Shown here: piece after piece, positions 28,697 through 37,526 of the stretch
How the letters are laid out: each line of letters opens with the position of its first letter
How positions within the stretch are numbered: position 1 is the first letter of the stretch
Origin: Polaribacter septentrionalilitoris
GTDB taxonomy: Bacteria > Bacteroidota > Bacteroidia > Flavobacteriales > Flavobacteriaceae
DNA: 64,000 nucleotides
NCBI RefSeq assembly: GCF_009832745.1
Contig: NZ_VRMJ01000014.1
Span: 62,001 to 126,000, forward strand
Reading direction: 5' to 3'
The notes under the pieces: generated by a model
What the model was told of the DNA's origin: nothing
Seen by the model: only the letters and a program-made list of their open reading frames with translations
Database searches by the model: none
Position numbers and translations under genes: made by a program

Positions 28697-30607
28697 ATGA
28701 ACAAACAATTTGTAATTGTTAGTGCTTTGGCATTTAGTTTTGCCAGCACAAATCTTTTTGCACAAAAAAAACAAACGCAAAAAGAAAAAGTAGAAAGCTT
28801 AGACGAAGTTGTAATAACTGCAACAAAGTTTAAAACCAGTAAAAAAAATATTGGTAAAGTAGTTTACAAAATTAATCAAGAGACTATTAAAAATAGTCAA
28901 GGAAGAACAGTTGTAGATTTATTAAATGACGTTCCTGGTATTGAAATTAATGGTAATTTTAGCACTAAAGGACAAAATTTAGGGTATTACATTAGAGGAG
29001 GAAGAAATAGACAGGTTGCCATTTTAATTGATGGCGTTAACGTAAATGATCCATCATCCTTTAATGGAGATTTTGACTTACGTCAGATAGACATTAATCA
29101 AATAGAAAGCATTGAGGTTTTAAAGGGAGCATCCTCTACGTTATATGGAACAGGAGCTGCAACAGGTGTTATTAACATCATCTTAAAAAAATCATCAAAA
29201 GATAGTTTTTCTGGAACTTTTACTTCTTCTGTAGGAACAAATTCATCAAGTGAAAATAATAGTTTTTCAGCTAAAGAATTTGCTACCAATTTTAATTTTA
29301 ATGGAACTTTAGGAAAAGTAGATTATTTATTGGCTCTAAATGCAAATGGTTCTGCTGGTTTGTCTGCAGCAGAAAGTACTACAAATACTCAATTTGAAGA
29401 GGATAAATTTTCAAGAGAAAATGTTTTATTAAAGTTAAATTACCATATCAACAAAAATATTAAGGTTGGAGTTTTTACAAGTATAGATGAGTTTTCTACT
29501 GATTTTGATGGGTTTGATTATGATCCAGTAACTTTTGCAAGTATACCTGCTGATAAGAATAATAACCTGAATAGTTCTCAAAAAAGATTAGGGGTAAATC
29601 TTGATTATAAATATCAAAAAGGAACCCTAAAAGTAAGGACTTTTTTAACTGATATTGAAAGAAATGAAACGCCTTCAAATGACTTTTTTAGAGGAGAAGT
29701 TTACGGATTCGATATTTTTAATCATTATAAGTTCAATCCCAATTTTTCTTTTTTACTAGGTTTTACTTCTCAGTTTCAAGATATGGAACAAAGAACTACT
29801 TACAGAACAATAGAAGAAGGGAAAGGTAAACAGCATTTTTATGATCCCTATTTATCATTTAACTATGTTTCTAACTTTGGGTTGAATGTAAATTTAGGAA
29901 CTCGTGTAAATATTCATAGCGAATATGGTAGCAATGTGGTTTATAATATAAATCCATCATATAATTTTAAAATTAATGATAATGATGTAAAAATATTTGC
30001 TTCGTATAGTACTGCTTTTGTGACACCAACTTTATCAGAAATTTTCACAAAACTACCTACAATCAATGAACTATTACCAGAAGAAGATAGTACAATTGAA
30101 GGTGGTTTTAGTTTTAATACAGATGATTTTTCTTTTAATGCAACTTATTTCTACAGAGAGGAAACTAATAAGATTGGTTTTGATCCTAATACCTTTCAAA
30201 CAATTAATGATTTTGGAACCTTTTTAGCAAAAGGAGTAGAAGCAGAAGTTACATATAAAGCTTCAGAAAAATTGAGTTTACTTGCTAATTATACATACAT
30301 AGATAGAGATGAGAGCTTGTTGCTAAAAATACCTCAAAACAAGTTTTTTGCAAAAGTAAATTATCAATTACTAGCATCAACTTTTACCTCATTAAATTAT
30401 AGATTTGTTGATGAGACAAAAGATTTTGGAAACATAGATTTATCATCTTACAATGTAATTGATTTCTTTATAAATCACAGTTTGTTAGAAGGTAAGGTTA
30501 CTTTTTATGGAGCAGTTACTAATATTTTTAATGAGGATTTTCAAGAAATTGCTGGTTTCACTTCAAGAGGTAGAAATTATAATCTAGGAGTAAAAATAAA
30601 TTTATAA
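28697..30607 (+). CDS. btuB: TonB-dependent receptor, cobalamin type (BtuB-like)
   Basis: A 636-aa outer-membrane beta-barrel for active uptake. Signal peptide at residues 1-22; a TonB box LDEVVITATKF near 34; plug domain residues 50-160 with GYYIRGGRNRQVAILIDGVN and IESIEVLKGASSTLYGTGA; then a 22-strand-type barrel ending in NLGVKINL, whose terminal residues fit outer-membrane insertion. The cobalamin riboswitch immediately upstream makes B12 the substrate with good confidence. A hairpin terminator follows the stop. Confidence 0.92.
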   Translation: MNKQFVIVSALAFSFASTNLFAQKKQTQKEKVESLDEVVITATKFKTSKKNIGKVVYKINQETIKNSQGRTVVDLLNDVPGIEINGNFSTKGQNLGYYIRGGRNRQVAILIDGVNVNDPSSFNGDFDLRQIDINQIESIEVLKGASSTLYGTGAATGVINIILKKSSKDSFSGTFTSSVGTNSSSENNSFSAKEFATNFNFNGTLGKVDYLLALNANGSAGLSAAESTTNTQFEEDKFSRENVLLKLNYHINKNIKVGVFTSIDEFSTDFDGFDYDPVTFASIPADKNNNLNSSQKRLGVNLDYKYQKGTLKVRTFLTDIERNETPSNDFFRGEVYGFDIFNHYKFNPNFSFLLGFTSQFQDMEQRTTYRTIEEGKGKQHFYDPYLSFNYVSNFGLNVNLGTRVNIHSEYGSNVVYNINPSYNFKINDNDVKIFASYSTAFVTPTLSEIFTKLPTINELLPEEDSTIEGGFSFNTDDFSFNATYFYREETNKIGFDPNTFQTINDFGTFLAKGVEAEVTYKASEKLSLLANYTYIDRDESLLLKIPQNKFFAKVNYQLLASTFTSLNYRFVDETKDFGNIDLSSYNVIDFFINHSLLEGKVTFYGAVTNIFNEDFQEIAGFTSRGRNYNLGVKINL

Positions 30608-30632
30608 TAAAAAGCTAAATTATACAACGTAG

Positions 30633-30660
30633 AAAGGCTCCATTTTTGGAGCCTTTTTTT
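30633..30660 (+). terminator. Terminator of the B12 receptor gene
   Basis: AAAGGCTCCA and TGGAGCCTTT close a four-T loop, followed by TTTT. It overlaps the end of the convergent small gene at 30659. Confidence 0.88.
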
Positions 30661-31171
30661 ATAATAGTTTCTTTACTTCACTTTTAATAAAATCGATGGC
30701 TATGTCAGTAGGAGGTAGGGTTTTAGAGTAGTCTATCAGTAGGTTTTGGCGTAAATCATTTGCAGAATTAGAAGTTTCTGCAACTTGTTTTAATTTATTA
30801 ATAGTTGCATTTTTGGCACCTAAAATGGCTGTCCAAGTTTTGTCTGAAATGTAAATTTGCTGCACTAAATTATGCTCAAACTCTTGTTCGATATTAGATA
30901 ATAGTAGCTGTAAATAATCATCAGCTTTGTCAGAAATAGGTTTAATTCTTACTACAATCTTTACAGGATTAATACGCTCACAAAATAATAACATGCGTTC
31001 ATAAGATTGTAATTTTATAGGTAAAGCTTCTTTTTTCTTTTCAGCTAGCAATCCTAGTTTCTTTTCTGCATTTTGCTGAGAAATAAAACCGTTAAACATA
31101 TAATACGCTACAAAACCTGTAACTGCAGCAGGTAAAATGTAAGCGATACTTTCTAATAATTTATCTTCCAT
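30659..31171 (-). CDS. Conserved hypothetical membrane-anchored protein
   Basis: A 170-aa protein with one N-terminal transmembrane helix (IAYILPAAVTGFVAYYMF, residues 9-26) and a cytoplasmic or periplasmic helical domain; KLQSYERMLLFCERINPVKI and the following segment look like a conserved Bacteroidetes-only family of unknown role. It starts 4 bases after the DsrE-type gene on the same strand, so the two are cotranscribed and may act together. Confidence 0.72.
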   Translation of the reverse strand: MEDKLLESIAYILPAAVTGFVAYYMFNGFISQQNAEKKLGLLAEKKKEALPIKLQSYERMLLFCERINPVKIVVRIKPISDKADDYLQLLLSNIEQEFEHNLVQQIYISDKTWTAILGAKNATINKLKQVAETSNSANDLRQNLLIDYSKTLPPTDIAIDFIKSEVKKLL

Positions 31172-31175
31172 TCAA

Positions 31176-31715
31176 CTAAAACTTTATAAATGTATAACCA
31201 ATGTTTTGATATTGTAATAATGCAGTCATTGCAGAAAGCGCAAACTTTACTTCTGGTAAAATAACTTTTTTATCAATTTCTCTATATGAAGCAGTCTGTC
31301 CACAAATAATAATATCTACACCTGCATTTTTTAATTCTTTGATGAGTAGAGAATTTGGATTTTTAACGCCATATCTCTTAAAATAAGCATCATCATTTAA
31401 GACATCTTTCCATGCTCCACCATGAATAGTAATAGCTACTTTTAACTGTTCAGGTTTCATACCTGCATTTGCATGCATGTTTAAAAACCTTGCAGCTGTA
31501 ACAATATTTTTGTTAATTATATTTGTCTTTTTAGAACTTGTAGAAACATCAAAAATCACCTTAAATTCTTTAGTGATGTCTGTTTTTATATCTACATTTT
31601 TCACATCAAAGGTTTCGCCAAAGTTTTTAATAATCTTTCCTTTTATCCTATTGTTTTGACTAGAAATAAGACTTGAAAATGTAATGAATAATACTAAAAA
31701 GAAGTAATTTTTCAT
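31176..31715 (-). CDS. Secreted DsrE family protein
   Basis: A 179-aa protein with a signal peptide (FFLVLFITFSSLISSQ) and a DsrE/F-like fold: KVIFDVSTSSKKTNIINKNI, AITIHGGAWKDVLND, then ELKNAGVDIIICGQTASYRE, the cysteine-bearing segment of the family. Cytoplasmic DsrE proteins relay sulfur; exported ones in Bacteroidetes have no known role. One cysteine (ICGQ) remains. It is the first gene of a two-gene unit with a membrane-anchored protein. Confidence 0.83.
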   Translation of the reverse strand: MKNYFFLVLFITFSSLISSQNNRIKGKIIKNFGETFDVKNVDIKTDITKEFKVIFDVSTSSKKTNIINKNIVTAARFLNMHANAGMKPEQLKVAITIHGGAWKDVLNDDAYFKRYGVKNPNSLLIKELKNAGVDIIICGQTASYREIDKKVILPEVKFALSAMTALLQYQNIGYTFIKF

Positions 31716-31823
31716 GAGAATAATATTAATCTTGTAAATGTATTTATAATTTTATAAAACTAATAATTAATATTGATGAACATTTCTTAATTTCACACTT
31801 TCAAATCTTTTCAAAATAAATAA

Positions 31824-34145
31824 TTGAGTACTTATCTAAATTCTTTAAACGAAGCACAAAAACAGGCTGTTTTACAAAAAGATGGACCAATGATTATTAT
31901 CGCTGGTGCAGGTTCTGGAAAAACTCGTGTATTAACCTACAGAATTGCACATCTAATGCAGCAAGGTGTAGATTCATTTAACATATTATCACTCACATTT
32001 ACCAACAAAGCAGCAAGAGAAATGAAAGACAGAATTGCTGGAGTTGTAGGACAAAGTGAGGCTAAAAATTTGTGGATGGGAACATTCCACTCGGTTTTTG
32101 CAAGAATTTTACGTTCTGAGGCTGATAAATTAGGATTTCCATCAAATTTCACCATTTACGATACTCAAGATGCTACTCGTCTCTTAACTTCGATTATTAA
32201 AGAAATGAATTTGGATAAAGAGCGATACAAAGCAAAACAAATTCAGCATAGAATATCATCATTTAAAAACAGTTTAATTACAGTTAAAGCCTATTTTAAT
32301 AATTCTGACTTGCAAGAAGCAGACCTGCATGCTAGCAGACCAAAAGTTGGTGATATTTATAGAGAATATGTAGATAGATGCTTTAAGGCAGGAGCAATGG
32401 ATTTTGATGATTTGTTGTTAAGAACTAATGAATTGTTAGCGCGTTTTCCTGATGTTTTGGCAAAATATCAAGACCGTTTTCGGTACATTATGGTAGATGA
32501 GTATCAAGATACAAACCATTCTCAATATTTAATTGTAAAAGCGTTGGCAGATCGTTTTCAAAACATCTGTGTAGTAGGTGATGATTCGCAAAGTATTTAT
32601 AGTTTTAGAGGTGCAAATATTCAGAATATTTTAAATTTTCAGAAAGATTATCCCGATGTAAAAACATTTAAGTTAGAACAGAATTATCGTTCTACTAAAA
32701 ATATTGTAAATGCTGCTAATTCAGTTATAGCAAGAAATAAGACTAAATTAGATAAAGAAGTCTGGACAAGTAATGATGCAGGAGATTCAATCAATGTAAT
32801 GCGTACCATTTCAGATGGAGAAGAAGGTCGTTTTGTAGCACAATCCATTTGGGAAAACATGATGAATCATCAATTAAAACCTGATGATTTTTGTGTGCTG
32901 TACAGAACAAATTCACAATCAAGAGCCATTGAAGATGCGTTAAGAAAGAAAAATATCGATTATAAAATTTATGGCGGAATGTCATTCTATCAGCGAAAAG
33001 AAATCAAAGATATTTTGTCTTATTTACGTATTTTAATCAATCCTAATGATGAAGAAGCCTTAAAAAGAATTATCAATTATCCTGCACGTGGAATTGGGGC
33101 AACAACTATAGATCGATTAACCATTGCTGCAAATCATTATAAAAAATCAATTTTTGAAATCATAAAATATATTGATAAGATTGATATCAAAATTAATTCT
33201 GGAACCAAGAACAAGTTGCAGAATTTTATGAATATGATTTTGCGTTTGCAAATTGAAGCACAAACTAAAAATGCTTTTGAAATTGCAGAAGAAGTTGTAA
33301 AATTAACACGATTAATCAAAGATTTAGAGAAAGACGGAACCCCAGAAGCGGTTAGTAAAGTTGAAAATGTTCAAGAACTATTAAACGGAATTAAAGATTT
33401 TATCACAGATAAAATAGAACAAGGAGAAGATGCTTCTTTAACAGCTTTCTTAGAGGATGTAGCTTTAGCAACCGATTTTGATAACAATAAAGATGATGAC
33501 AAACCAACAGTGTCTCTAATGACCATTCATCAGTCTAAAGGATTAGAATATCAGTACATATATATTGTTGGTTTAGAAGAGAATTTATTTCCTTCTGCAA
33601 TGAGCATGAACACTAGAAGCGAGTTAGAGGAGGAGCGTAGATTGTTTTATGTAGCATTAACTAGAGCAGAAAAAGTAGCCTATTTAAGTTATGCACAAAC
33701 ACGTTATAGATGGGGGAAATTGGTTGATGCAGAACCAAGTCGTTTTTTAGAAGAGATTGATGACCAATTTTTACACTACATTACACCAAAAGTTCCAGAA
33801 TCATCTGCAAACCGTTTTGTAGATAAGAGTTTATTTGATGATGCTCCTAAAGGAATTCGTTTTCAAAAACCAATTCAGCGTAAAAAAATGGAACGAGATT
33901 TATTAAAAAAGAAAGAAATTATCATTCCTAAAAACTTAAAAAAAGTATCTCAAGCAAATTCAAAAGCCAATCTATTTGATGGTAAAATTGCAGTAGGTAA
34001 CATCGTTGAACACAATAGATTTGGCAGTGGAGAGGTAATAGCTTTAGAAGGAAATGGACCTAATAAAAAAGCAGAAATTAAGTTTGGTACAGTTGGTAAA
34101 AAGAAATTGTTACTACAATTTGCTAAATTAAAAGTGATTGGATAA
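31824..34145 (+). CDS. ATP-dependent 3'-5' DNA helicase, UvrD/PcrA type
   Basis: A 773-aa superfamily 1A helicase for repair and replication restart. Motifs: Q-motif LNSLNEAQKQAV at the start, Walker A AGAGSGKTRVLTYRI near 29, motif II MVDEYQDTN near 224, motif III QSIYSFRGANIQN, motif V SLMTIHQSKGLEYQYIYIVG and motif VI RLFYVALTRAEKVAY. The C-terminal Tudor-like segment VGNIVEHNRFGSGEVIALEG is typical of PcrA. The start codon is TTG at 31824: a TAA lies directly before it in frame, and the next ATG would remove the Q-motif. Confidence 0.94.
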   Translation: MSTYLNSLNEAQKQAVLQKDGPMIIIAGAGSGKTRVLTYRIAHLMQQGVDSFNILSLTFTNKAAREMKDRIAGVVGQSEAKNLWMGTFHSVFARILRSEADKLGFPSNFTIYDTQDATRLLTSIIKEMNLDKERYKAKQIQHRISSFKNSLITVKAYFNNSDLQEADLHASRPKVGDIYREYVDRCFKAGAMDFDDLLLRTNELLARFPDVLAKYQDRFRYIMVDEYQDTNHSQYLIVKALADRFQNICVVGDDSQSIYSFRGANIQNILNFQKDYPDVKTFKLEQNYRSTKNIVNAANSVIARNKTKLDKEVWTSNDAGDSINVMRTISDGEEGRFVAQSIWENMMNHQLKPDDFCVLYRTNSQSRAIEDALRKKNIDYKIYGGMSFYQRKEIKDILSYLRILINPNDEEALKRIINYPARGIGATTIDRLTIAANHYKKSIFEIIKYIDKIDIKINSGTKNKLQNFMNMILRLQIEAQTKNAFEIAEEVVKLTRLIKDLEKDGTPEAVSKVENVQELLNGIKDFITDKIEQGEDASLTAFLEDVALATDFDNNKDDDKPTVSLMTIHQSKGLEYQYIYIVGLEENLFPSAMSMNTRSELEEERRLFYVALTRAEKVAYLSYAQTRYRWGKLVDAEPSRFLEEIDDQFLHYITPKVPESSANRFVDKSLFDDAPKGIRFQKPIQRKKMERDLLKKKEIIIPKNLKKVSQANSKANLFDGKIAVGNIVEHNRFGSGEVIALEGNGPNKKAEIKFGTVGKKKLLLQFAKLKVIG

Positions 34146-34211
34146 AATAATCCTAAAAACTAAAAATAAATCGTTATTTTGCAGCGTTAAAAAACTACAA
34201 ATTATAAGTTT

Positions 34212-34265
34212 TTAGTTCTAGCAGAGTCCAGAACTAATAAAATTTCTAAAATTATTGTTTAGAAA
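34212..34265 (+). promoter_or_regulatory. Two tandem hairpins in the leader of the DUF4290-murA unit
   Basis: TTAGTTCT/AGAACTAA (34212-34219, 34230-34237) and TTTCTAAA/TTTAGAAA (34243-34250, 34258-34265). Both lie between the helicase stop and the DUF4290 ATG at 34292. No T-run follows either hairpin, so they are leader structure rather than terminators, if they matter at all. Confidence 0.35.
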
Positions 34266-34291
34266 CTAATAAACTTCACAAAATTAAATAA

Positions 34292-34942
34292 ATGACATTC
34301 GATTTAGAATATAATTCAGAAAGAACATTAATGATTATTCCAGAATATGGTAGACATATTCAAAAATTAGTGAATCATTGTGTTGCACTAGAAACCAAAG
34401 AAGAACGTAATAAAATGGCTAAAGCCATTGTAGATGTAATGGGGAATTTACAACCGCATTTACGTGATGTTCCCGATTTTAAACACAAATTATGGGATCA
34501 ACTTTTTATCATGTCTAAGTTTGAGCTTGATGTAGACTCTCCATATCCACAACCCTCTAAAGAAGAATTACAAGAGAAGCCAGAACCTTTAGCATATCCA
34601 AAATCAGCATCAAGATACCGTTATTATGGTAATAACATTCAAACAATGATTGATGTAGCATTAAGTTGGGAAGATGATGATAAAAAAGAAGCCTTAGTGT
34701 TTACAATTGCGAATCATATGAAAAAATGTTACCTAAATTGGAACAAAGACACTGTTGATGATGCAGTAATTTTTAATCATTTATATGATTTATCTGACGG
34801 AAAATTAGATCTTAGAAATACTGATGAAGAATTGACAGATAGTAAAAACTTGTTAAGAAAAAGAAACTCTCAAGGTCAAAATCATTCAAAAAACAATCAT
34901 AAGAAGCACCATAACAATAATAAGAATAGAAAAAGATACTAA
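34292..34942 (+). CDS. DUF4290 domain-containing protein
   Basis: A 216-aa soluble protein unique to Bacteroidetes. The domain (residues 1-180) is recognised from YNSERTLMIIPEYGRHIQKL and NRMAKAIVDVMGNLQPHLRD-like sequence; the tail from 185 is basic and Asn/His/Lys-rich (KNNHKKHHNNNKNRKR), which suggests nucleic-acid or ribosome contact. Its position, 3 bases before murA and conserved in the phylum, suggests a cell-wall or growth role, but none is established. Confidence 0.88.
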   Translation: MTFDLEYNSERTLMIIPEYGRHIQKLVNHCVALETKEERNKMAKAIVDVMGNLQPHLRDVPDFKHKLWDQLFIMSKFELDVDSPYPQPSKEELQEKPEPLAYPKSASRYRYYGNNIQTMIDVALSWEDDDKKEALVFTIANHMKKCYLNWNKDTVDDAVIFNHLYDLSDGKLDLRNTDEELTDSKNLLRKRNSQGQNHSKNNHKKHHNNNKNRKRY

Positions 34943-34945
34943 TTA

Positions 34946-36256
34946 ATGGCATCATTTAAAATTGAAGGTGGACATAAATTAAACGGAACCATCACACCAC
35001 AAGGAGCAAAAAACGAAGTATTACAAATTCTTTGTGCAGTATTATTAACTCCAGAAAGGGTAGTTGTAAATAATGTTCCAGATATTATTGATGTTAATAA
35101 GTTGATATTTATCTTAGGAGAATTGGGTGTAAAAGTTGAAAAATTAAACGCAAATTCTTATGCATTTCAAGCAGATGAAGTTGATTTGCCTTATTTAGAG
35201 TCAGATAATTTTAAACGAGATGGTAGTTCTTTACGTGGATCTATTATGATTGTTGGACCGTTATTAGCTCGTTTTGGTAAAGGCTACATTCCACGTCCTG
35301 GAGGAGATAAAATTGGTCGTAGACGTTTAGATACTCACTTTGAAGGATTTATCAGATTAGGTGCAAAATTTAGATATAATAAAGAAGAAAAGTTTTATGG
35401 TGTAGAAGCTGATGAACTTTTTGGTACGGATATGTTGTTAGATGAAGCCTCAGTTACAGGAACTGCAAACATCATTATGGCAGCAGTTTTAGCAAGTGGA
35501 ACAACAAGAATTTACAATGCTGCTTGCGAACCATACATTCAACAATTGTGTAAAATGTTGAATTCAATGGGTGCAAAAATCGAAGGTGTAGGTTCAAATT
35601 TATTAACAATTACAGGAGTTGATTCTTTGGTTGGTTGTGAACATACGGTATTACCAGATATGATTGAAATTGGTTCTTGGATTGGTGTTGCAGTAATGAC
35701 ACAATCAGAACTAACTATTAAAAATGTGAGTTGGGAGAATCTAGGTCAGATTCCAAACGTGTTTAGAAAATTAGGAATTCAATTAGAGAAAAAAGGAGAC
35801 GATATTTATATTCCAGAACAAGAATCGTATGAAATCCAAAACTATATAGATGGTTCTGTTTTAACAGTCGCAGATGCACCATGGCCCGGATTTACTCCAG
35901 ATTTACTAAGTATTATTTTGGTCATTGCTACACAAGCAAAAGGAACCGTTTTAATTCATCAAAAAATGTTCGAAAGTCGCTTGTTCTTTGTCGATAAATT
36001 AATTGATATGGGCGCAAAAGTAATTCTGTGTGACCCACATAGAGCAACAGTTATAGGTCATGATTTCCAGTCGCAATTAAAAGCAACAAAAATGACTTCT
36101 CCAGATATTAGAGCAGGAATTTCTCTATTAATAGCAGCACTTTCTGCAAGCGGAACAAGTATCATAAACAATATAGAACAAATAGATAGAGGTTACGAAA
36201 ACATTGAAGCTCGTTTAAAATCTATTGGTGCTAAAATTGAAAGAATAGAAGATTAA
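34946..36256 (+). CDS. murA: UDP-N-acetylglucosamine 1-carboxyvinyltransferase
   Basis: First committed step of peptidoglycan synthesis: enolpyruvyl transfer from PEP to UDP-GlcNAc. 436 aa, two EPSP-like domains, with PQGAKNEVLQILCAVLL at the start. The catalytic loop reads RFGKGYIPRPGGDKIGRR: Asp121 stands where E. coli MurA has Cys115. Such Asp-type enzymes are known to be active and insensitive to fosfomycin. The gene follows DUF4290 by 3 bases. Confidence 0.95.
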   Translation: MASFKIEGGHKLNGTITPQGAKNEVLQILCAVLLTPERVVVNNVPDIIDVNKLIFILGELGVKVEKLNANSYAFQADEVDLPYLESDNFKRDGSSLRGSIMIVGPLLARFGKGYIPRPGGDKIGRRRLDTHFEGFIRLGAKFRYNKEEKFYGVEADELFGTDMLLDEASVTGTANIIMAAVLASGTTRIYNAACEPYIQQLCKMLNSMGAKIEGVGSNLLTITGVDSLVGCEHTVLPDMIEIGSWIGVAVMTQSELTIKNVSWENLGQIPNVFRKLGIQLEKKGDDIYIPEQESYEIQNYIDGSVLTVADAPWPGFTPDLLSIILVIATQAKGTVLIHQKMFESRLFFVDKLIDMGAKVILCDPHRATVIGHDFQSQLKATKMTSPDIRAGISLLIAALSASGTSIINNIEQIDRGYENIEARLKSIGAKIERIED

Positions 36257-36343
36257 GTTTTGCAATAATATTGCCATTAGAGTAAAATTAAAAAATTAGA
36301 AAGAGAAAAAGTTTTATTATTAATTAATATAACTTTTATAATT

Positions 36344-36895
36344 ATGATTAGAAACTTATGGAATGAAGATTGGAAAGATATTCAATTTGATGAAAAAATA
36401 TCCGAAAAAGTAAAATTTAGAATTTCTAATTATGGTAGAATAATAAAATATTCTAAAGATAAACAAGTTCTAAAGAAAAAAACCTACATAAATGGATATG
36501 AAACCATTTCTTTGAGACAAAAATTAAATCATAAAACTACAAGTAGATATGTACATAAATTAGTAGCTCAACATTTTTTAGAAAAAGAAAATGAAGATCA
36601 GGTTTATGTAATTCATCTTAATTATGATAAAAAAGATAATACCGTCAATAACTTAAAATGGGCTACAAAAAGAGAAAAAGAATTGCATCAATTTAATAAT
36701 CCAAATTGGGAATCTGTAGTAAAAAAAAGAAGTAGAAATATTGGTAAATTAACAGAAGGAAAAGTTAAAATTATTAAACGCCAATTAAAAAATAACAGAA
36801 CAAGAATCACTATGATAGCAAAACGCTTTGGTGTTTCAGATATGCAAATTCATAGAATTAAGTCTGGTGAAAATTGGTCTCATGTTAAAATTTAA
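36344..36895 (+). CDS. NUMOD4/HNH-like DNA-binding protein
   Basis: A 183-aa protein. Residues 5-35 match NUMOD4 (WNEDWKDIQFDEKI, then FRISNYGRIIKYSK). Residues 87-113 resemble an HNH_3 nuclease core (VIHLNYDKKDNTVNNLKWAT, then KREKELHQ) but with a single His in the first position. Residues 136-180 form a helix-turn-helix (ITMIAKRFGVSDMQIHRIKS). Proteins of this shape resemble homing endonucleases, but free-standing chromosomal versions are frequent in flavobacteria and may act as regulators. It has its own spacer and terminator. Confidence 0.8.
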   Translation: MIRNLWNEDWKDIQFDEKISEKVKFRISNYGRIIKYSKDKQVLKKKTYINGYETISLRQKLNHKTTSRYVHKLVAQHFLEKENEDQVYVIHLNYDKKDNTVNNLKWATKREKELHQFNNPNWESVVKKRSRNIGKLTEGKVKIIKRQLKNNRTRITMIAKRFGVSDMQIHRIKSGENWSHVKI

Positions 36896-36896
36896 C

Positions 36897-36926
36897 AAAA
36901 TAGTGTCAAGTTGACACTATTTTTTT
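36897..36926 (+). terminator. Terminator after the NUMOD4 gene
   Basis: AAATAGTGTC and GACACTATTT form a stem round AAGTT, with TTTT following. It lies directly after the stop at 36895 and just before the sigma-54-like element. Confidence 0.8.
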
Positions 36927-36927
36927 A

Positions 36928-36945
36928 TTGGCAGCATTTTTGCCA
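36928..36945 (+). promoter_or_regulatory. Sigma-54-type -24/-12 promoter candidate for grpE-dnaJ
   Basis: TTGGCAGCATTTTTGCCA fits TTGGCA-N5-TTGC, with GG and GC 12 bases apart as required. The grpE ATG is at 36979, which would leave a leader of about 24 bases. It is also a partial palindrome (TTGGCA/TGCCAA), so repressor binding is an alternative reading. Confidence 0.45.
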
Positions 36946-36978
36946 ATAAATTGTGTACAATTTAATGATTACAAAGAA

Positions 36979-37521
36979 ATGAGTAAAGAAGAAAATATAC
37001 AAGAAGAAATAAAGAACGAGCAAGAACCTGCACAAGTTGAAGAAAATCAAACTGTTGAAGAAGAAGTTGTAAAAGAAGAACCAACAGCAGAAGAGTTAAT
37101 CCAAGCAGAAAAAGACAAGTTTTTACGCTTATTTGCAGAGTTTGAAAACTATAAAAAGAGAACTTCTCGAGAAAGAATAGAATTATTTAAAACTGCAGGT
37201 CAAGAATTAATGACAGCCTTATTGCCAATTATGGACGATTTTGACAGAGGTCTGGCAGAAATAAAAAAAGCAAAGGATAAAGAGTTGTTAAAAGGGATGC
37301 AGTTGATTAATGATAAATTAAATAATACACTAACCCAAAAAGGATTAACAGCTATAGAAGTAAAAGCAGGAGATACTTTTGATGCCGAAATTCATGAAGC
37401 AATTACACAAATTCCAGCTCCTTCTGAAGATTTAAAAGGAAAAGTTATTGACTGTGTGGAAAAAGGATATAAGTTAGGAGATAAAATTATTCGTTACCCA
37501 AAAGTGGTTATCGGACAGTAA
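36979..37521 (+). CDS. grpE: Nucleotide exchange factor GrpE
   Basis: Releases ADP from DnaK in the heat-shock chaperone cycle. 180 aa from ATG 36979. The N-terminal 45 residues are Glu-rich and disordered; a long coiled coil and the head domain follow (FLRLFAEFENYKKRTSRERI, then LLPIMDDFDRGL, and the C-terminal DKIIRYPKVVIG). The frame is open further upstream to a TTG within the promoter element, but MSKEENIQEE is the sensible start. dnaJ follows after an 88-base spacer carrying a palindromic repeat. Confidence 0.94.
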   Translation: MSKEENIQEEIKNEQEPAQVEENQTVEEEVVKEEPTAEELIQAEKDKFLRLFAEFENYKKRTSRERIELFKTAGQELMTALLPIMDDFDRGLAEIKKAKDKELLKGMQLINDKLNNTLTQKGLTAIEVKAGDTFDAEIHEAITQIPAPSEDLKGKVIDCVEKGYKLGDKIIRYPKVVIGQ

Positions 37522-37526
37522 ATTTT

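Noticed and set aside
36262..36274. 13-base palindrome GCAATAATATTGC after murA
   Set aside because: Too short and AT-rich to interpret; no T-run follows, and it is not repeated near other genes here.
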